64,000 nucleotides of DNA. Source: an uncultured Methanospirillum sp. Lineage in GTDB: Archaea > Halobacteriota > Methanomicrobia > Methanomicrobiales > Methanospirillaceae. Both the position numbers and the translations under genes were made by a program. Location of the stretch: NCBI RefSeq assembly GCF_963668475.1, contig NZ_OY764544.1:682001-746000 (forward strand), written 5' to 3'. Below, piece by piece: positions 29,999 to 38,855 of the stretch (its first letter is position 1; every line of letters begins with the position of its first letter). The notes under the pieces were generated by a model that did no database searches, was not told the origin of the DNA, and worked only from the letters and a program-made list of their open reading frames with translations.

Positions 29999-30033
29999 CG
30001 GGTGCGGACAGATGTCCACACCATCAGTATTCC
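29999..30033 (-). other. 16S processing stem, 5' arm (bulge-helix-bulge)
   Basis: Read on the minus strand: GGAATACTGATGGT, GTGG, bulge ACA, TCTGTCCG, then CACCCG. The pairing partner is 28425-28460. The lower helix continues as CACCCG/CGGGTG with one bulged C in the 3' arm. Confidence 0.85.
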
Positions 30034-30087
30034 TATGTCGAACCCGTTGCAACATCGCTGTTCACAGTTCGGGCTCCCATCTAAACG

Positions 30088-30125
30088 GCCTCTAACGTTG
30101 TGTTCGAAGGCTTATATACCTTTCC
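30088..30125 (-). promoter_or_regulatory. rRNA operon promoter (BRE/TATA)
   Basis: On the minus strand GGAAAGGTATATAAG gives a purine-rich BRE-like element and TATATAAG (30111-30118). Transcription would start near 30088, giving a leader of about 135 nt before the 16S gene. The leader includes the 5' processing arm. Upstream of the promoter lies a 10-bp hairpin (30159-30189). Confidence 0.65.
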
Positions 30126-30158
30126 AGGCATTCACCCCCAAACAACAACGTTTGAGCC

Positions 30159-30189
30159 GTATGCCACGTTCGTGATGAGCGTGGGATAC
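30159..30189. other. Hairpin or operator upstream of the rRNA promoter
   Basis: GTATGCCACG (30159-30168) and CGTGGGATAC (30180-30189) form a 10-bp inverted repeat with one mismatch around an 11-base loop, about 40 bp upstream of the rRNA TATA box. It may be a protein-binding site for rRNA control or just the end of an upstream structure. No transcript is implied. Confidence 0.4.
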
Positions 30190-30686
30190 AATAGTGGATC
30201 CCGGATCCATATAAAGATTACCAAAACAATGGAACAAAGGCAAATTAAACAACAGTTTTGGATTGAGTAAATACTTCGTATTTTCATTTTTGGATAAACT
30301 TCACCAGAAAGCGCATTAGGCAATCCAAACTGCCGAAGGTGAAATGAATCAGCAAAGACAAAAAACTCCAGTGAGATCTGAATGTATAAGATTAAAAGAA
30401 AAAAAGACCACGATGCAGAATATGGCAGTTTGTTGATGTTAGGAGTACCAGCATACATAGCGTGTCAGCGCAGTGTAGATTCTGCCATATCCCACATCGT
30501 GGATTACGTACTTTTGTTGTATCAAAGAGCGTATAAGGTTTCTCATTCGAAAGGGCCGAAATAACTAAGGATACGGATGATTTTTTGAGAAAGAGATATT
30601 ATTTAAACAATTTGGTTAGTAATGACAAATTGTCATCAAGAGTTGAAAAGAGAAGAAAGATCCACGCATCCTGACAATTCAGAAGA
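30190..30686. other. Gene-free interval between rRNA promoter and pyrK
   Basis: No convincing protein gene in about 500 bp. It holds a possible stem-loop TTCACC/GGTGAA (about 30299-30344) enclosing GGCA/TGCC, then the large inverted repeat at 30408-30502. Two GTATAAG elements (30384-30390 and 30531-30537) flank that repeat as plus-strand direct repeats. A short T6 run lies at about 30579-30584. Confidence 0.6.
30408..30502. ncRNA. Candidate structured RNA: 21-bp imperfect stem with 53-nt loop
   Basis: The arms 30408-30428 and 30482-30502 pair as CCACGATG + 3 nt + ATATGGCAG with CTGCCATAT + 3 nt + CATCGTGG, giving a long stem with an internal loop of 3-4 mismatches. Either strand could be transcribed. 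On the plus strand a TATA-like GTATAAG (30384-30390) lies about 20-25 bases before the stem. On the minus strand the stem is followed directly by a TCTTTTTTTCTTTT tract (30394-30406), as expected for a terminated RNA, with a CTTATAC element about 25 bases upstream. It does not match SRP RNA, RNase P RNA or a tRNA that I know. It could instead be a miniature inverted-repeat element. Confidence 0.4.
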
Positions 30687-31445
30687 TTAACATCTCCTCC
30701 CACTGGCATCCCGGTGATACCTTCCCAGTTCACTCATGAGAAGAATATCACCCCGGAATACCGGACCATCTCTGCAGACACACAATCCATCAGGATCCAT
30801 ACAGCATGAGCCACACAACCCCACACCGCATTTCATGTACCTGTGGAGACTGAACTGTCCTTTTTGTGAGATTCCTTTCGCATCTAGTATCTCAAGAACA
30901 GATTTCATCATAAGTTCCGGACCACATACGCAGATTGAATCGTACAATGAGAGATCCATATCGCGCAAAAAACCTGCCACATACCCGTGATACCCTGCTG
31001 ATCCGTCATCGGTAGAGATCATAAGATTTGAGCATGTGGACAAAATATTGGTATAGAGAAGATCTGAAGCAGATCTTGCCCCAAGTAGAAATGTTATCCC
31101 GAGATGCTGTTTTGCAAGAGGCAGGAGGGGGGCGGCCCCCAATCCTCCGGCAATAGCCAGAATTCTACCTTCAGGTGAGAATCCATTTCCGAATGGCCCG
31201 CGTATACCGATCAGGTCACCGGGCTTTACCATCCCCAGTGCCCGGGTTGCATCACCTACCTCCTGGACCGTAATAGCATCAGGTGCAGAGAGTGCCATCG
31301 GGATCTCATCAACCCCCGGAATCCAGACCATCACAAACTGACCCGGCCTTGCATCAAATTCCTCTTCAAAAAAGATTGTTTTGACAGATGGTGTCTCCTG
31401 AATAACCCTGGTTACTGGTGTCATGATCGGAAGATTATCACTCAT
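30687..31445 (-). CDS. pyrK: Dihydroorotate dehydrogenase electron-transfer subunit
   Basis: About 252 residues from the ATG at 31445. PyrK carries electrons from class 1B dihydroorotate dehydrogenase to NAD through FAD and a [2Fe-2S] cluster. Visible features: the FAD-binding N-terminal barrel (FDARPGQFVMVWIPGVDEIP), the nucleotide-binding stretch ILAIAGGLGAAPLLPLAK, and the cluster cysteines in YMKCGVGLCGSCCMDPDG plus the later CVCRDG. The longer frame upstream was rejected because its extra 40 residues are not family-like and lie inside pyrD. The start overlaps the end of pyrD by 8 bases (ATGAGTGA), so translation is coupled. Confidence 0.93.
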   Translation of the reverse strand: MSDNLPIMTPVTRVIQETPSVKTIFFEEEFDARPGQFVMVWIPGVDEIPMALSAPDAITVQEVGDATRALGMVKPGDLIGIRGPFGNGFSPEGRILAIAGGLGAAPLLPLAKQHLGITFLLGARSASDLLYTNILSTCSNLMISTDDGSAGYHGYVAGFLRDMDLSLYDSICVCGPELMMKSVLEILDAKGISQKGQFSLHRYMKCGVGLCGSCCMDPDGLCVCRDGPVFRGDILLMSELGRYHRDASGRRC

Positions 31446-32328
31446 GTGCACACCCCACAATCTCACCAGGGGATAAACCATCTTCACTATACAGATTTGC
31501 AGAAATTTCTCTAAACAGCCCTGGGTTTCCCCGTAATGCAGAGCCAATCTCCACCGCAGATGCACCAGCCATCATCATCTCAAGCACATCTTCTGAAGAC
31601 GAGATGCCACCGCACCCGATCACCGGGATCTTACATGACTCGTACAACTCGTACACGCACCTGACAGCGATGGGGAATATCGCTCTCCCGGAAAGTCCGC
31701 CGAATCTATTGCCAAGTACCGGGCGTCTGACTTCGGTTGAGATACGCATCGCCTTGACCGTATTTATCGCCACGACAGCATCGGCCCCCCCGTCTTCTGC
31801 TGCCTTTCCAATCGCGGTGATATCTGTTACATTAGGAGTGAGCTTCACCCAGACTGGTTTGTTCAACCTGGCAACTGCGGCAGTGCAAGCCTTTACCAGA
31901 TCCGGATTGGTTCCAATCTGTGCGCCGTAACCGGAGGCATGGGGGCAACTGACATTCAGTTCAAAAGCAACCGCAGAATCAGCAAACCATGATGCAACTT
32001 CACCGAACTCATCCGGGTTCCCTCCAAATATGCTTACAATAACAGGCTCGTCCTTCAGGGGTTCCAGTTCCCCTATGAACTCGCTTGACGGGTTAGGAAG
32101 CCCCATTGCATTAAGAACTCCGTCCTCTAGAACCACAAGACACGGACCTGCGTGGCCGAAGCGTGGTTCAGGACCGATGGACTTGGAGACCACTGCCCCC
32201 GCTCCCTCGCGGAGCATACGCGCGAGTGATGAGCCACAGGTACCAAGCACACCAGCGGCAAGGATGAGATGGTTGCGCAGGGCAACCCCCCCAACCTCAA
32301 CCGGACCGCTCTGAAGTCGAATCATCAT
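31438..32328 (-). CDS. pyrD: Dihydroorotate dehydrogenase, class 1B catalytic subunit
   Basis: About 296 residues from the paired ATGs at 32328/32325. It makes orotate in pyrimidine synthesis with FMN. Motifs: RNHLILAAGVLGTCGSSLAR, the substrate loop MGLPNPSSEF, FELNVSCPHASGYGAQIG with the class 1 active-site cysteine (SCPH), VWVKLTPNV, AINTVKAM, and the FMN-phosphate loop VIGCGGISSSEDVLEMMMAG. The upstream extension of the open frame was not used because the family starts close to 'IRLQSGPVEVGGVALRN'. It shares a 53-bp divergent promoter region with the dehydrogenase gene at 32382. Confidence 0.95.
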   Translation of the reverse strand: MMIRLQSGPVEVGGVALRNHLILAAGVLGTCGSSLARMLREGAGAVVSKSIGPEPRFGHAGPCLVVLEDGVLNAMGLPNPSSEFIGELEPLKDEPVIVSIFGGNPDEFGEVASWFADSAVAFELNVSCPHASGYGAQIGTNPDLVKACTAAVARLNKPVWVKLTPNVTDITAIGKAAEDGGADAVVAINTVKAMRISTEVRRPVLGNRFGGLSGRAIFPIAVRCVYELYESCKIPVIGCGGISSSEDVLEMMMAGASAVEIGSALRGNPGLFREISANLYSEDGLSPGEIVGCAHE

Positions 32329-32381
32329 CAGAGAGATCAATATGATGGTAGTTATGTATTCGCCATACGTAAGAGTATGGC

Positions 32382-33257
32382 ATGACAAGCCTCGCCATTT
32401 TCGGAGCAGGAACGATCGGAGGAGGAGTAGCAAACCTTCTCAATGCCCGTGGCCTGGTCAGCCGGCTGGTGATATTTGACAGGAATCACGACCTCCAGGA
32501 GGCACAGAGGCTTGACATTCTGCATACCGGAAGGGAGATTGAGATCTCTACAGACCCGGAAGAGATGCATACCTGCGATGTTGTCATCTGCACTGCAGGC
32601 TTGCCACGAAATCCCACTGTCAAAACACGGGCAGACCTTCTGCATACAAACCTCCCTGCAGCCGAGAGTTGTGCACGATACCTGAAGGGGTTTTCAGGAA
32701 TTCTAATCGTAGTAACCAACCCGATGGATATCATCACCTGGCATCTACATACCCTTACAGGGATTCCAAAAAACCGAATTATCGGATTTGGTGGTCAACT
32801 TGATACGGGCCGATTCTTCTACGAACTCAGGCTGCAGGGGATAGCAGGTCCTGGCATCGTACTTGGAGAACATGGTGAACATCAGGTTCCGATCTTTAGC
32901 AGGCTGGAAACTTCAGTGTCTGAACTGAAACGTGAAGAAATTCTCAACACCCTCAGGGGATCAAGCATGGAGATCATCAAAGGAAAGGGAGCAACCGAGT
33001 TTGGTCCGGCATGGCACATATCTGAACTGGTCAGGATAATCCTATCTGATGCCAGGATCTGTATACCCTGCTCCTGTGTTCTGGATGGTGAATACGGCAT
33101 AATAGGCTGTTCTCTGGGTGTACCAGCAGTAATTGGGAGGGAAGGCATTTGCAAAATTGAGGAGTGGGCCCTCGACACATGGGAACAAGCCCATATACAG
33201 GCAGCAGGAGCATTTGTTTCAGGCCTCTGCAAGGCACTTGGCAGAGAGGAAAGATAA
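32382..33257 (+). CDS. mdh: Malate/lactate dehydrogenase family protein
   Basis: 291 residues, NAD(P)-dependent 2-hydroxyacid dehydrogenase. Motifs: the Rossmann loop FGAGTIGGGVANLL, the acidic residue after beta-2 (VIFDRN), CTAGLPRNPTVKTR (substrate-binding arginines), VTNPMDIITW, GFGGQLDTGRF (the position of the usual LDSAR arginine), and the catalytic His in LGEHGEHQVP. The Gly/Pro-rich P..P/M-type active-site loop favours malate over lactate, but the assignment is not certain. The protein is a little shorter than usual (about 310). DNA polymerase B begins 12 bp downstream. Confidence 0.85.
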   Translation: MTSLAIFGAGTIGGGVANLLNARGLVSRLVIFDRNHDLQEAQRLDILHTGREIEISTDPEEMHTCDVVICTAGLPRNPTVKTRADLLHTNLPAAESCARYLKGFSGILIVVTNPMDIITWHLHTLTGIPKNRIIGFGGQLDTGRFFYELRLQGIAGPGIVLGEHGEHQVPIFSRLETSVSELKREEILNTLRGSSMEIIKGKGATEFGPAWHISELVRIILSDARICIPCSCVLDGEYGIIGCSLGVPAVIGREGICKIEEWALDTWEQAHIQAAGAFVSGLCKALGREER

Positions 33258-33268
33258 ACCCGGATAAT

Positions 33269-35752
33269 ATGACTAGGAATCACACCTCCATAAACCAGAA
33301 CTTTAATGATTTTACCTCCGGCAAACCAGATGAAGGCAACGAAATACTACTCGGGGTGAATCAGGTCGAGTACTCAAACGGACCTGTCGGTCCGGTTATC
33401 CATCTCTACGGAAGGGAGACCGACGGAAATGCCTGTGAGATCATGATCACCGGGTTCAGACCATACCTCTATGTCAAGGCTGATCAGCTCTCGAAAATAC
33501 CGCTGCCATTGCAGGTCATCAGCGTGGAGGAGACGCCATACTGGTCAATCCACCGGGAAGAAGTTCGCCGGATGTACACCCAGCGACCCACAGATGTCAG
33601 GGATGTGCGAACGGATTATACCCACTTTGAAGCAGACATTCCATTTGCTACCCGTTTTATGATCGACCGGGGAATCACTGCAGGAGTAAAAATCCCAAGA
33701 GATCAGTATCAGGTACCGTATGAACAGGTGATCCCGGACGATGTAAAAGCCCCAACCCGGAGTTGCATACTTGACATCGAATGTCAGGATGACAAGGGTG
33801 GACTTCCTGACCCCGAACGTGATGCAATTATCTGTATCACTGCGTGGGACTCTTTTGATGATACCTATAAAACATTCATCCTGCAGAACCCGTCGCTGAC
33901 AATAACACCAGAACTCATCCATTCTTCAGGCCCGCTGGAGAGCGGGTGTTTCAACAGATCCTGCCATGAAGTGCTGATATATGCAACCGAAAAGGAACTG
34001 CTCTCCGGGTTTGCAGTTTATATCAATGAAAAAAATCCGGATCTACTGACCGGATGGAACTTCATCGATTTCGATCTTCCTTTCATTCTTGGAAGGATCA
34101 AAAAACTCAACCTCCCGACTGATATCCTGGCACGGCTCAAGGGCCCATCTGAACGGAGTACCATAAGGGGAAGAATTGAGTTTGATCTTCTTGCAGCATA
34201 TAAAAAGATGCAGAGTTCAAAACTCGATTCATACCGACTGGATGCAGTTGGTGAACGCGAAGTAGGTGATGTAAAGGCATTCCACTACTCACCGGGAATG
34301 ACAACATCATTCTGGAAAGATAGTCCTGCCCAGCTCATTGAGTATAACTACAAGGATGTAGAACTCTGTGTCAAGATCAACAGGAAAAACAGCATCATTG
34401 AGTTCTATAAGGAGATCTCCAGGTATGTCGGCTGTCCGCTTGACCGCACCCTGAACTCATCGAATGTCATAGACATTTACATCCTTCGTAAGGCATTTGG
34501 CAAGTTTATCCTTCCATCAAAAGGATATGCAGCCGGAGATGAGTTCGAAGGTGCGACTGTTTTTGATCCAAGCCACGGTCTGAAAGAGAATGTCGTGGTC
34601 CTTGATCTCAAATCGCTGTACCCGATGGCTATGATGACCATCAACGCTTCCCCTGAGACGAAGGATCCAAATGGAGAACTTATCGCTCCGAACGGAATAC
34701 GATTCAAAGCAGAGCCTGATGGACTGACAAGAAGTATCATCAGTGAACTGCTGAAAGAACGCGATGAGAAGAAGAACACCAGGAATTTGTACGAGTTCGG
34801 CTCTCAGGATTATCATCTCTACGACATGCAGCAGAACGTGATCAAAGTGATCATGAACACATACTACGGGGTGAGTGGATACTCCCGGTTCAGACTGTAT
34901 GACAGAGAGATCGGTGCTGCAGTCACCTCAGTTGGCAGAGCCATCATTGAACATACCAGATCGATCATTGAGGGTAAAGGATACTCGGTCATCTATGGAG
35001 ACACAGATTCCTGTATGGTCCAACTCCCAACCGGGGACCTTGAACAGACCATCCGTATCGCGAGGGAGATCGAGAAGGAACTAAACGGAAGTTATGACAA
35101 GTTTGCCAAAACTGCACTTCATGCTGATCATCACTTCTTCTCAATCAAGTTCGAGAAGGTATACCGCAGATTCTTCCAGGGAGGAAAAAAGAAACGGTAC
35201 GCAGGAAATCTCATCTGGAAAGAAGGGAAGGATGTGGATGAGATCGACATGGTCGGGTTTGAAGCAAAGCGATCAGACTCTCCACTTCTCACAAGAGAAG
35301 TGATGAAAGAGGTGATGAACCGGATCCTGAAAGGTGCAGAACTTCCCGAGATCAAGCAATATCTGGGAGCGGTCATCAAAAAATACCGTTCCGGCGAGTA
35401 CCCGTTAGATGAGATAGGAATACCCGGAGGGATCGGGAAAGGACTGGCCGATTACGATATCGCTGACGCTCAGATCCGTGGTGCCAAGTACGCAAATGAT
35501 AACCTTGGGATGAACTTCGGTAAAGGAAGCAAACCGAAGCGTCTCTACATCAAGGCTGTTACTGGCAAATATCCAAAGACTGATGTCGTCTGCTTTGAGT
35601 ACGGAGACCAGGTCCCCCCTGAATTCGTGGTCGATCGGGAACTCATGCTTGACAAAACTATCAAACAGCCAATCTCACGAATCCTGGAGCCAATCGGGTG
35701 GACCTGGACAGATATGGATCCAACACGGACCACCCTTTCAGACTTCTTCTGA
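33269..35752 (+). CDS. polB: DNA polymerase, family B
   Basis: About 827 residues. Replicative/repair polymerase with 3'-5' exonuclease. The ATG at 33269 is chosen because the upstream in-frame extension lies within mdh and is unlike the family. Exonuclease motif I: ILDIECQD (Asp169, Glu171); Exo II: GWNFIDFDLPFIL; Exo III: YNYKDVELC. Polymerase motifs: A, LDLKSLYPMA (Asp446); B, KVIMNTYYGVSGYS; C, YGDTDS (Asp578, Asp580). No intein is apparent, since motifs A to C lie at normal spacing. The stop is 5 bases before the cfbB/cbiA start. Confidence 0.97.
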   Translation: MTRNHTSINQNFNDFTSGKPDEGNEILLGVNQVEYSNGPVGPVIHLYGRETDGNACEIMITGFRPYLYVKADQLSKIPLPLQVISVEETPYWSIHREEVRRMYTQRPTDVRDVRTDYTHFEADIPFATRFMIDRGITAGVKIPRDQYQVPYEQVIPDDVKAPTRSCILDIECQDDKGGLPDPERDAIICITAWDSFDDTYKTFILQNPSLTITPELIHSSGPLESGCFNRSCHEVLIYATEKELLSGFAVYINEKNPDLLTGWNFIDFDLPFILGRIKKLNLPTDILARLKGPSERSTIRGRIEFDLLAAYKKMQSSKLDSYRLDAVGEREVGDVKAFHYSPGMTTSFWKDSPAQLIEYNYKDVELCVKINRKNSIIEFYKEISRYVGCPLDRTLNSSNVIDIYILRKAFGKFILPSKGYAAGDEFEGATVFDPSHGLKENVVVLDLKSLYPMAMMTINASPETKDPNGELIAPNGIRFKAEPDGLTRSIISELLKERDEKKNTRNLYEFGSQDYHLYDMQQNVIKVIMNTYYGVSGYSRFRLYDREIGAAVTSVGRAIIEHTRSIIEGKGYSVIYGDTDSCMVQLPTGDLEQTIRIAREIEKELNGSYDKFAKTALHADHHFFSIKFEKVYRRFFQGGKKKRYAGNLIWKEGKDVDEIDMVGFEAKRSDSPLLTREVMKEVMNRILKGAELPEIKQYLGAVIKKYRSGEYPLDEIGIPGGIGKGLADYDIADAQIRGAKYANDNLGMNFGKGSKPKRLYIKAVTGKYPKTDVVCFEYGDQVPPEFVVDRELMLDKTIKQPISRILEPIGWTWTDMDPTRTTLSDFF

Positions 35753-35757
35753 TATCG

Positions 35758-37113
35758 ATGAATGAAGAAGTCGGAACAGTATCAATTCCCAGGCTTGTTA
35801 TAGCAGGAATCCACAGCAACTGTGGAAAAACCACAATTGCACGAGGACTGATGGCTGCGCTTGTAAAACGCGGGTTCGTTGTGCAGCCATTCAAAGTTGG
35901 TCCTGATTTTATTGATCCCAGCCATCACACCCGAATCTGCGGCCGCATTTCACGAAACCTCGACCCTGTGATGATGGGAGAACAGACAGTCAGGGAGACA
36001 TTCATCAACACCTGCAAAGGAGCAGACATCGCAGTCATTGAGGGTGTGATGGGGATGTTTGACGGGCTTGATGGAACTACGGAAGGAAGCACCGCCCACA
36101 TAGCCCGTCTTCTCCATGCTCCTGTAATCCTGGTCATACCAGTGAAGGGAATGTCAGGAAGCGTGCACGCCATGGCGGAGGGATTCAGCAGGCATGATCC
36201 TGATGTTATCGTCTCTGGTGTGATCCTGAATATGGTCGGAAGTCCCCGACACAAGACCATCCTTCAGGCAAGAAAAAGTGTCGAACAGTTGGGATATATC
36301 CCGGTCACAAGGGATCTCGAGATCGGAAGCAGACACCTCGGACTTGTGATGGGGGAGGAACTCCATGTCCCGGAAGGCCTTGCCAGCATGCTGGAAGAGC
36401 ACGCAGATGTTTCACGACTAATTACCATTGCCAGAACTGCTACACCGCTATTAAAAACCGAAGACAACGGGAGTGTACATACCGGATCTGTCCACATCGC
36501 GGTAGCCAGCGATCCTGCATTCTGTTTTTACTACCAGGATAATCTGGACAAGCTGAAGAGGTTTGGAGCAGAATTGATCTTTTTCAGCCCGATGAGTGAT
36601 GATCTCCCGGAGGCAGACCTGATCTATCTCGGCGGTGGATATCCCGAACTGCATGCTCCTGCCCTTGAGTCAGGGCCATGCAGGAATCAGATCCGTGCCG
36701 CTGCAGAGGATGGAATGCCCATCTATGCTGAATGTGGCGGGCTCATGTACCTTGGCAGGGGGGTGAACACAGATGCCGGATCGGCCCGATGGGCTGGTGT
36801 TCTTCCAGTAGAAGCATTCATGGAGAAACGGTTCCAGGCTCTCGGATATACCATCGGCGAATCAATAGGGGGGCCATCGGTAGCCCCTGCAGGAACACCG
36901 ATCAGAGGACACGAATTCCACTACTCCCGGCTTGACCCCGATCAGGACGCCAGATTTGCAATAACCCTTTCCCGGGGTACAGGAATTATGGATGGTCGGG
37001 ATGGTATCTTCGTCGAGAACTGTATGGGCTCATATACCCATGCATATTTTTCTGACGACATGACAGTCGGATTGATCAGAGCAGCACTCAACTATAAAGA
37101 CAAACGGGCATGA
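35758..37113 (+). CDS. cfbB: Cobyrinate a,c-diamide synthase-type amidase (CfbB/CbiA)
   Basis: About 451 residues from the ATG at 35758. ATP- and glutamine-dependent amidation of the a and c acetate side chains of a tetrapyrrole. In methanogens one homologue (CfbB) acts on Ni-sirohydrochlorin on the way to coenzyme F430, another (CbiA) on cobyrinate; sequence alone does not decide here. Motifs: the nucleotide-binding loop GIHSNCGKTTIARGL, the PFKVGPDFIDP motif typical of the family, EGVMGMFDG, and a type I glutaminase domain with the nucleophile Cys in YAECGGLMYLG and a late His in GHEFHYS. No other F430 or B12 gene is adjacent; it follows polB closely enough for cotranscription. Confidence 0.9.
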   Translation: MNEEVGTVSIPRLVIAGIHSNCGKTTIARGLMAALVKRGFVVQPFKVGPDFIDPSHHTRICGRISRNLDPVMMGEQTVRETFINTCKGADIAVIEGVMGMFDGLDGTTEGSTAHIARLLHAPVILVIPVKGMSGSVHAMAEGFSRHDPDVIVSGVILNMVGSPRHKTILQARKSVEQLGYIPVTRDLEIGSRHLGLVMGEELHVPEGLASMLEEHADVSRLITIARTATPLLKTEDNGSVHTGSVHIAVASDPAFCFYYQDNLDKLKRFGAELIFFSPMSDDLPEADLIYLGGGYPELHAPALESGPCRNQIRAAAEDGMPIYAECGGLMYLGRGVNTDAGSARWAGVLPVEAFMEKRFQALGYTIGESIGGPSVAPAGTPIRGHEFHYSRLDPDQDARFAITLSRGTGIMDGRDGIFVENCMGSYTHAYFSDDMTVGLIRAALNYKDKRA

Positions 37114-37140
37114 AATGACTGCAGAACAAAAAGAGTTAGG

Positions 37141-38772
37141 TCAGAGAGCATTCCGAAGTTTCTGACCAAACACAGGGAAGAAATCCTTTTTTCGTGACAT
37201 CACACCAGGTAGTTCAACAGGCTGATGATCATACCCGATCCGTTCGAGAACTCCCGCATCGCCGGCTCCATATAGATAACTGATCTGACCAATCACATCG
37301 GTGAAGAGAACAATATAGAGATCAGCACTGGTCTTCTGTTTTAGTATTGTGAGGGTGTCTCTGATCTCACTGTCATGAGAAGTATGGTACCGATCTGATG
37401 CGGTCATAACCTGCCCGATAATTACAGCCTTATCGAAGAGAGTATACTCTTTCACATCCCGGGTCAGTAATTCTTCAAGGGGAACCTGATCAAGATCCAT
37501 CCCTTTCTGAATGAGAGTGCTACCGAATTCAAGGGGGTCACGGGCAGCCAGGCGGGAGAGGTACTCAACCGCCTCCCGATCACGGGCAGTTGTGGTTGAC
37601 ATCTTCAGCACAAGCGTGTCTGAAAGTATTCCTGCGAGTAGCAATGTGGCGATCTCTTTCGAAGGAGTTACTCCCTCCTCGATGTACCGGAGTGTGATGA
37701 TCGTGGATGTGGATCCCACCGTTTCATTTCTGAACTGAATCGGGCGTAGCGTAGAGATGGTTCCAAGCCGGTGATGATCGATGATCTCAAGAACTTCGGC
37801 CTCCTCTATGCCCTCTGCGGCCTGTGCAAATTCGTTGTGATCAACCAATATGACCGACTTATGGATCTCTTCAACAAAGGAGTTCCGAGAGATCATACCA
37901 AGCAGACGATTGTCCTCGTCAACCACACACGCAGTCCTGTACGGTGAATTGGTGACTACACGGGTTGCAGCAGAGAGAGAGTCATCCATGTGGACGATCT
38001 CTACATCTGTCCCCATGATAGCAGTTGCCGGGTGGGAAAGGTGAATCATTCTCCCGACACTGAAGGCATCAAGATCAGTCTTAAGAAGTGTAACCTGGCG
38101 TGACTTCGCCGCATCATGCAGGCGTTCACCGATAGGAGCACCTTCAGCGATGATCATCGCCCCGATTCCTGCTGACACCAATGCGAGTTGGGCTGGTTCA
38201 TTATCACCGACGATGGCTACATCTTCAGAGCCAAGACGAGAGAGAGATACGTGGAGGGCATCGATCACGATGGCGACCTGTCCGTCGAGGCTCACATGGG
38301 CACTATGGATAATATCGGCCTGAAGAATACGGGCAAGTGTCTCGGTGCTGATGGGGCCGACGCGGAGTGGCTGGCTGGCATGGGGAGAGACATACGCACG
38401 AGCAAGACCATGCTCACTAACTAGGCCAAGCAGATGCTCATCAGCGTCAACAATCGGGATGTTCCTGACATCGTGCTCGTCCATCAATGCTGCCACATCA
38501 ATAGCAGCCATGTCATCTGGTGCCCGCTGGGGATAGAGGAAAGGAATGTCCCCGACCACAGGCTCAACACTCTCGACGAGTACCGGTGCCGGGAGACTTG
38601 CTTCATACAGGACATACTGGGTCTCTGCATTGATCTCACCACAACGACCTGCAATATATGATCCTTCTCTGACCATGGCAAGCAGATTTGCATACGCAAT
38701 TGCACTGGCGATACTGTCGGTATCAGGCTGGCGATGGCCGAGAACATAAATGGACTGCATAACCTGCTCCAA
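37141..38772 (-). CDS. ppaC: Mn-dependent inorganic pyrophosphatase with CBS-DRTGG-CBS insert
   Basis: 543 residues, DHH-family (family II) pyrophosphatase. The N-terminal DHH part shows GHRQPDTDSIASAIAY (His13, Asp17, Asp19 as metal ligands). A regulatory insert at about 70-295 has a CBS motif (AALMDEHDVRNIPIVDAD), a DRTGG-like domain and a second CBS motif (VVTNSPYRTACVVDEDNRLLG). The DHH part then resumes with ILVDHNE, EIIDHHRLG, and a DHHA2 C-terminal domain. Known relatives bind adenine nucleotides in the CBS insert to control activity. The start codon has an alternative Met a few residues in (MQSIYVLGHR), closer to the family start. Confidence 0.93.
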   Translation of the reverse strand: MEQVMQSIYVLGHRQPDTDSIASAIAYANLLAMVREGSYIAGRCGEINAETQYVLYEASLPAPVLVESVEPVVGDIPFLYPQRAPDDMAAIDVAALMDEHDVRNIPIVDADEHLLGLVSEHGLARAYVSPHASQPLRVGPISTETLARILQADIIHSAHVSLDGQVAIVIDALHVSLSRLGSEDVAIVGDNEPAQLALVSAGIGAMIIAEGAPIGERLHDAAKSRQVTLLKTDLDAFSVGRMIHLSHPATAIMGTDVEIVHMDDSLSAATRVVTNSPYRTACVVDEDNRLLGMISRNSFVEEIHKSVILVDHNEFAQAAEGIEEAEVLEIIDHHRLGTISTLRPIQFRNETVGSTSTIITLRYIEEGVTPSKEIATLLLAGILSDTLVLKMSTTTARDREAVEYLSRLAARDPLEFGSTLIQKGMDLDQVPLEELLTRDVKEYTLFDKAVIIGQVMTASDRYHTSHDSEIRDTLTILKQKTSADLYIVLFTDVIGQISYLYGAGDAGVLERIGYDHQPVELPGVMSRKKDFFPVFGQKLRNAL

Positions 38773-38855
38773 GGTTACGCCCTGGCAGACATATAGTATT
38801 GGTCTGACTCATGCAGATTGATATATCTCGTCACCAAATTTCAGAGTATCAAACC

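Noticed and set aside
30160..30200. A C/D-box guide RNA suggested by GTGATGA
   Set aside because: No D box at the right distance and no clear guide target.
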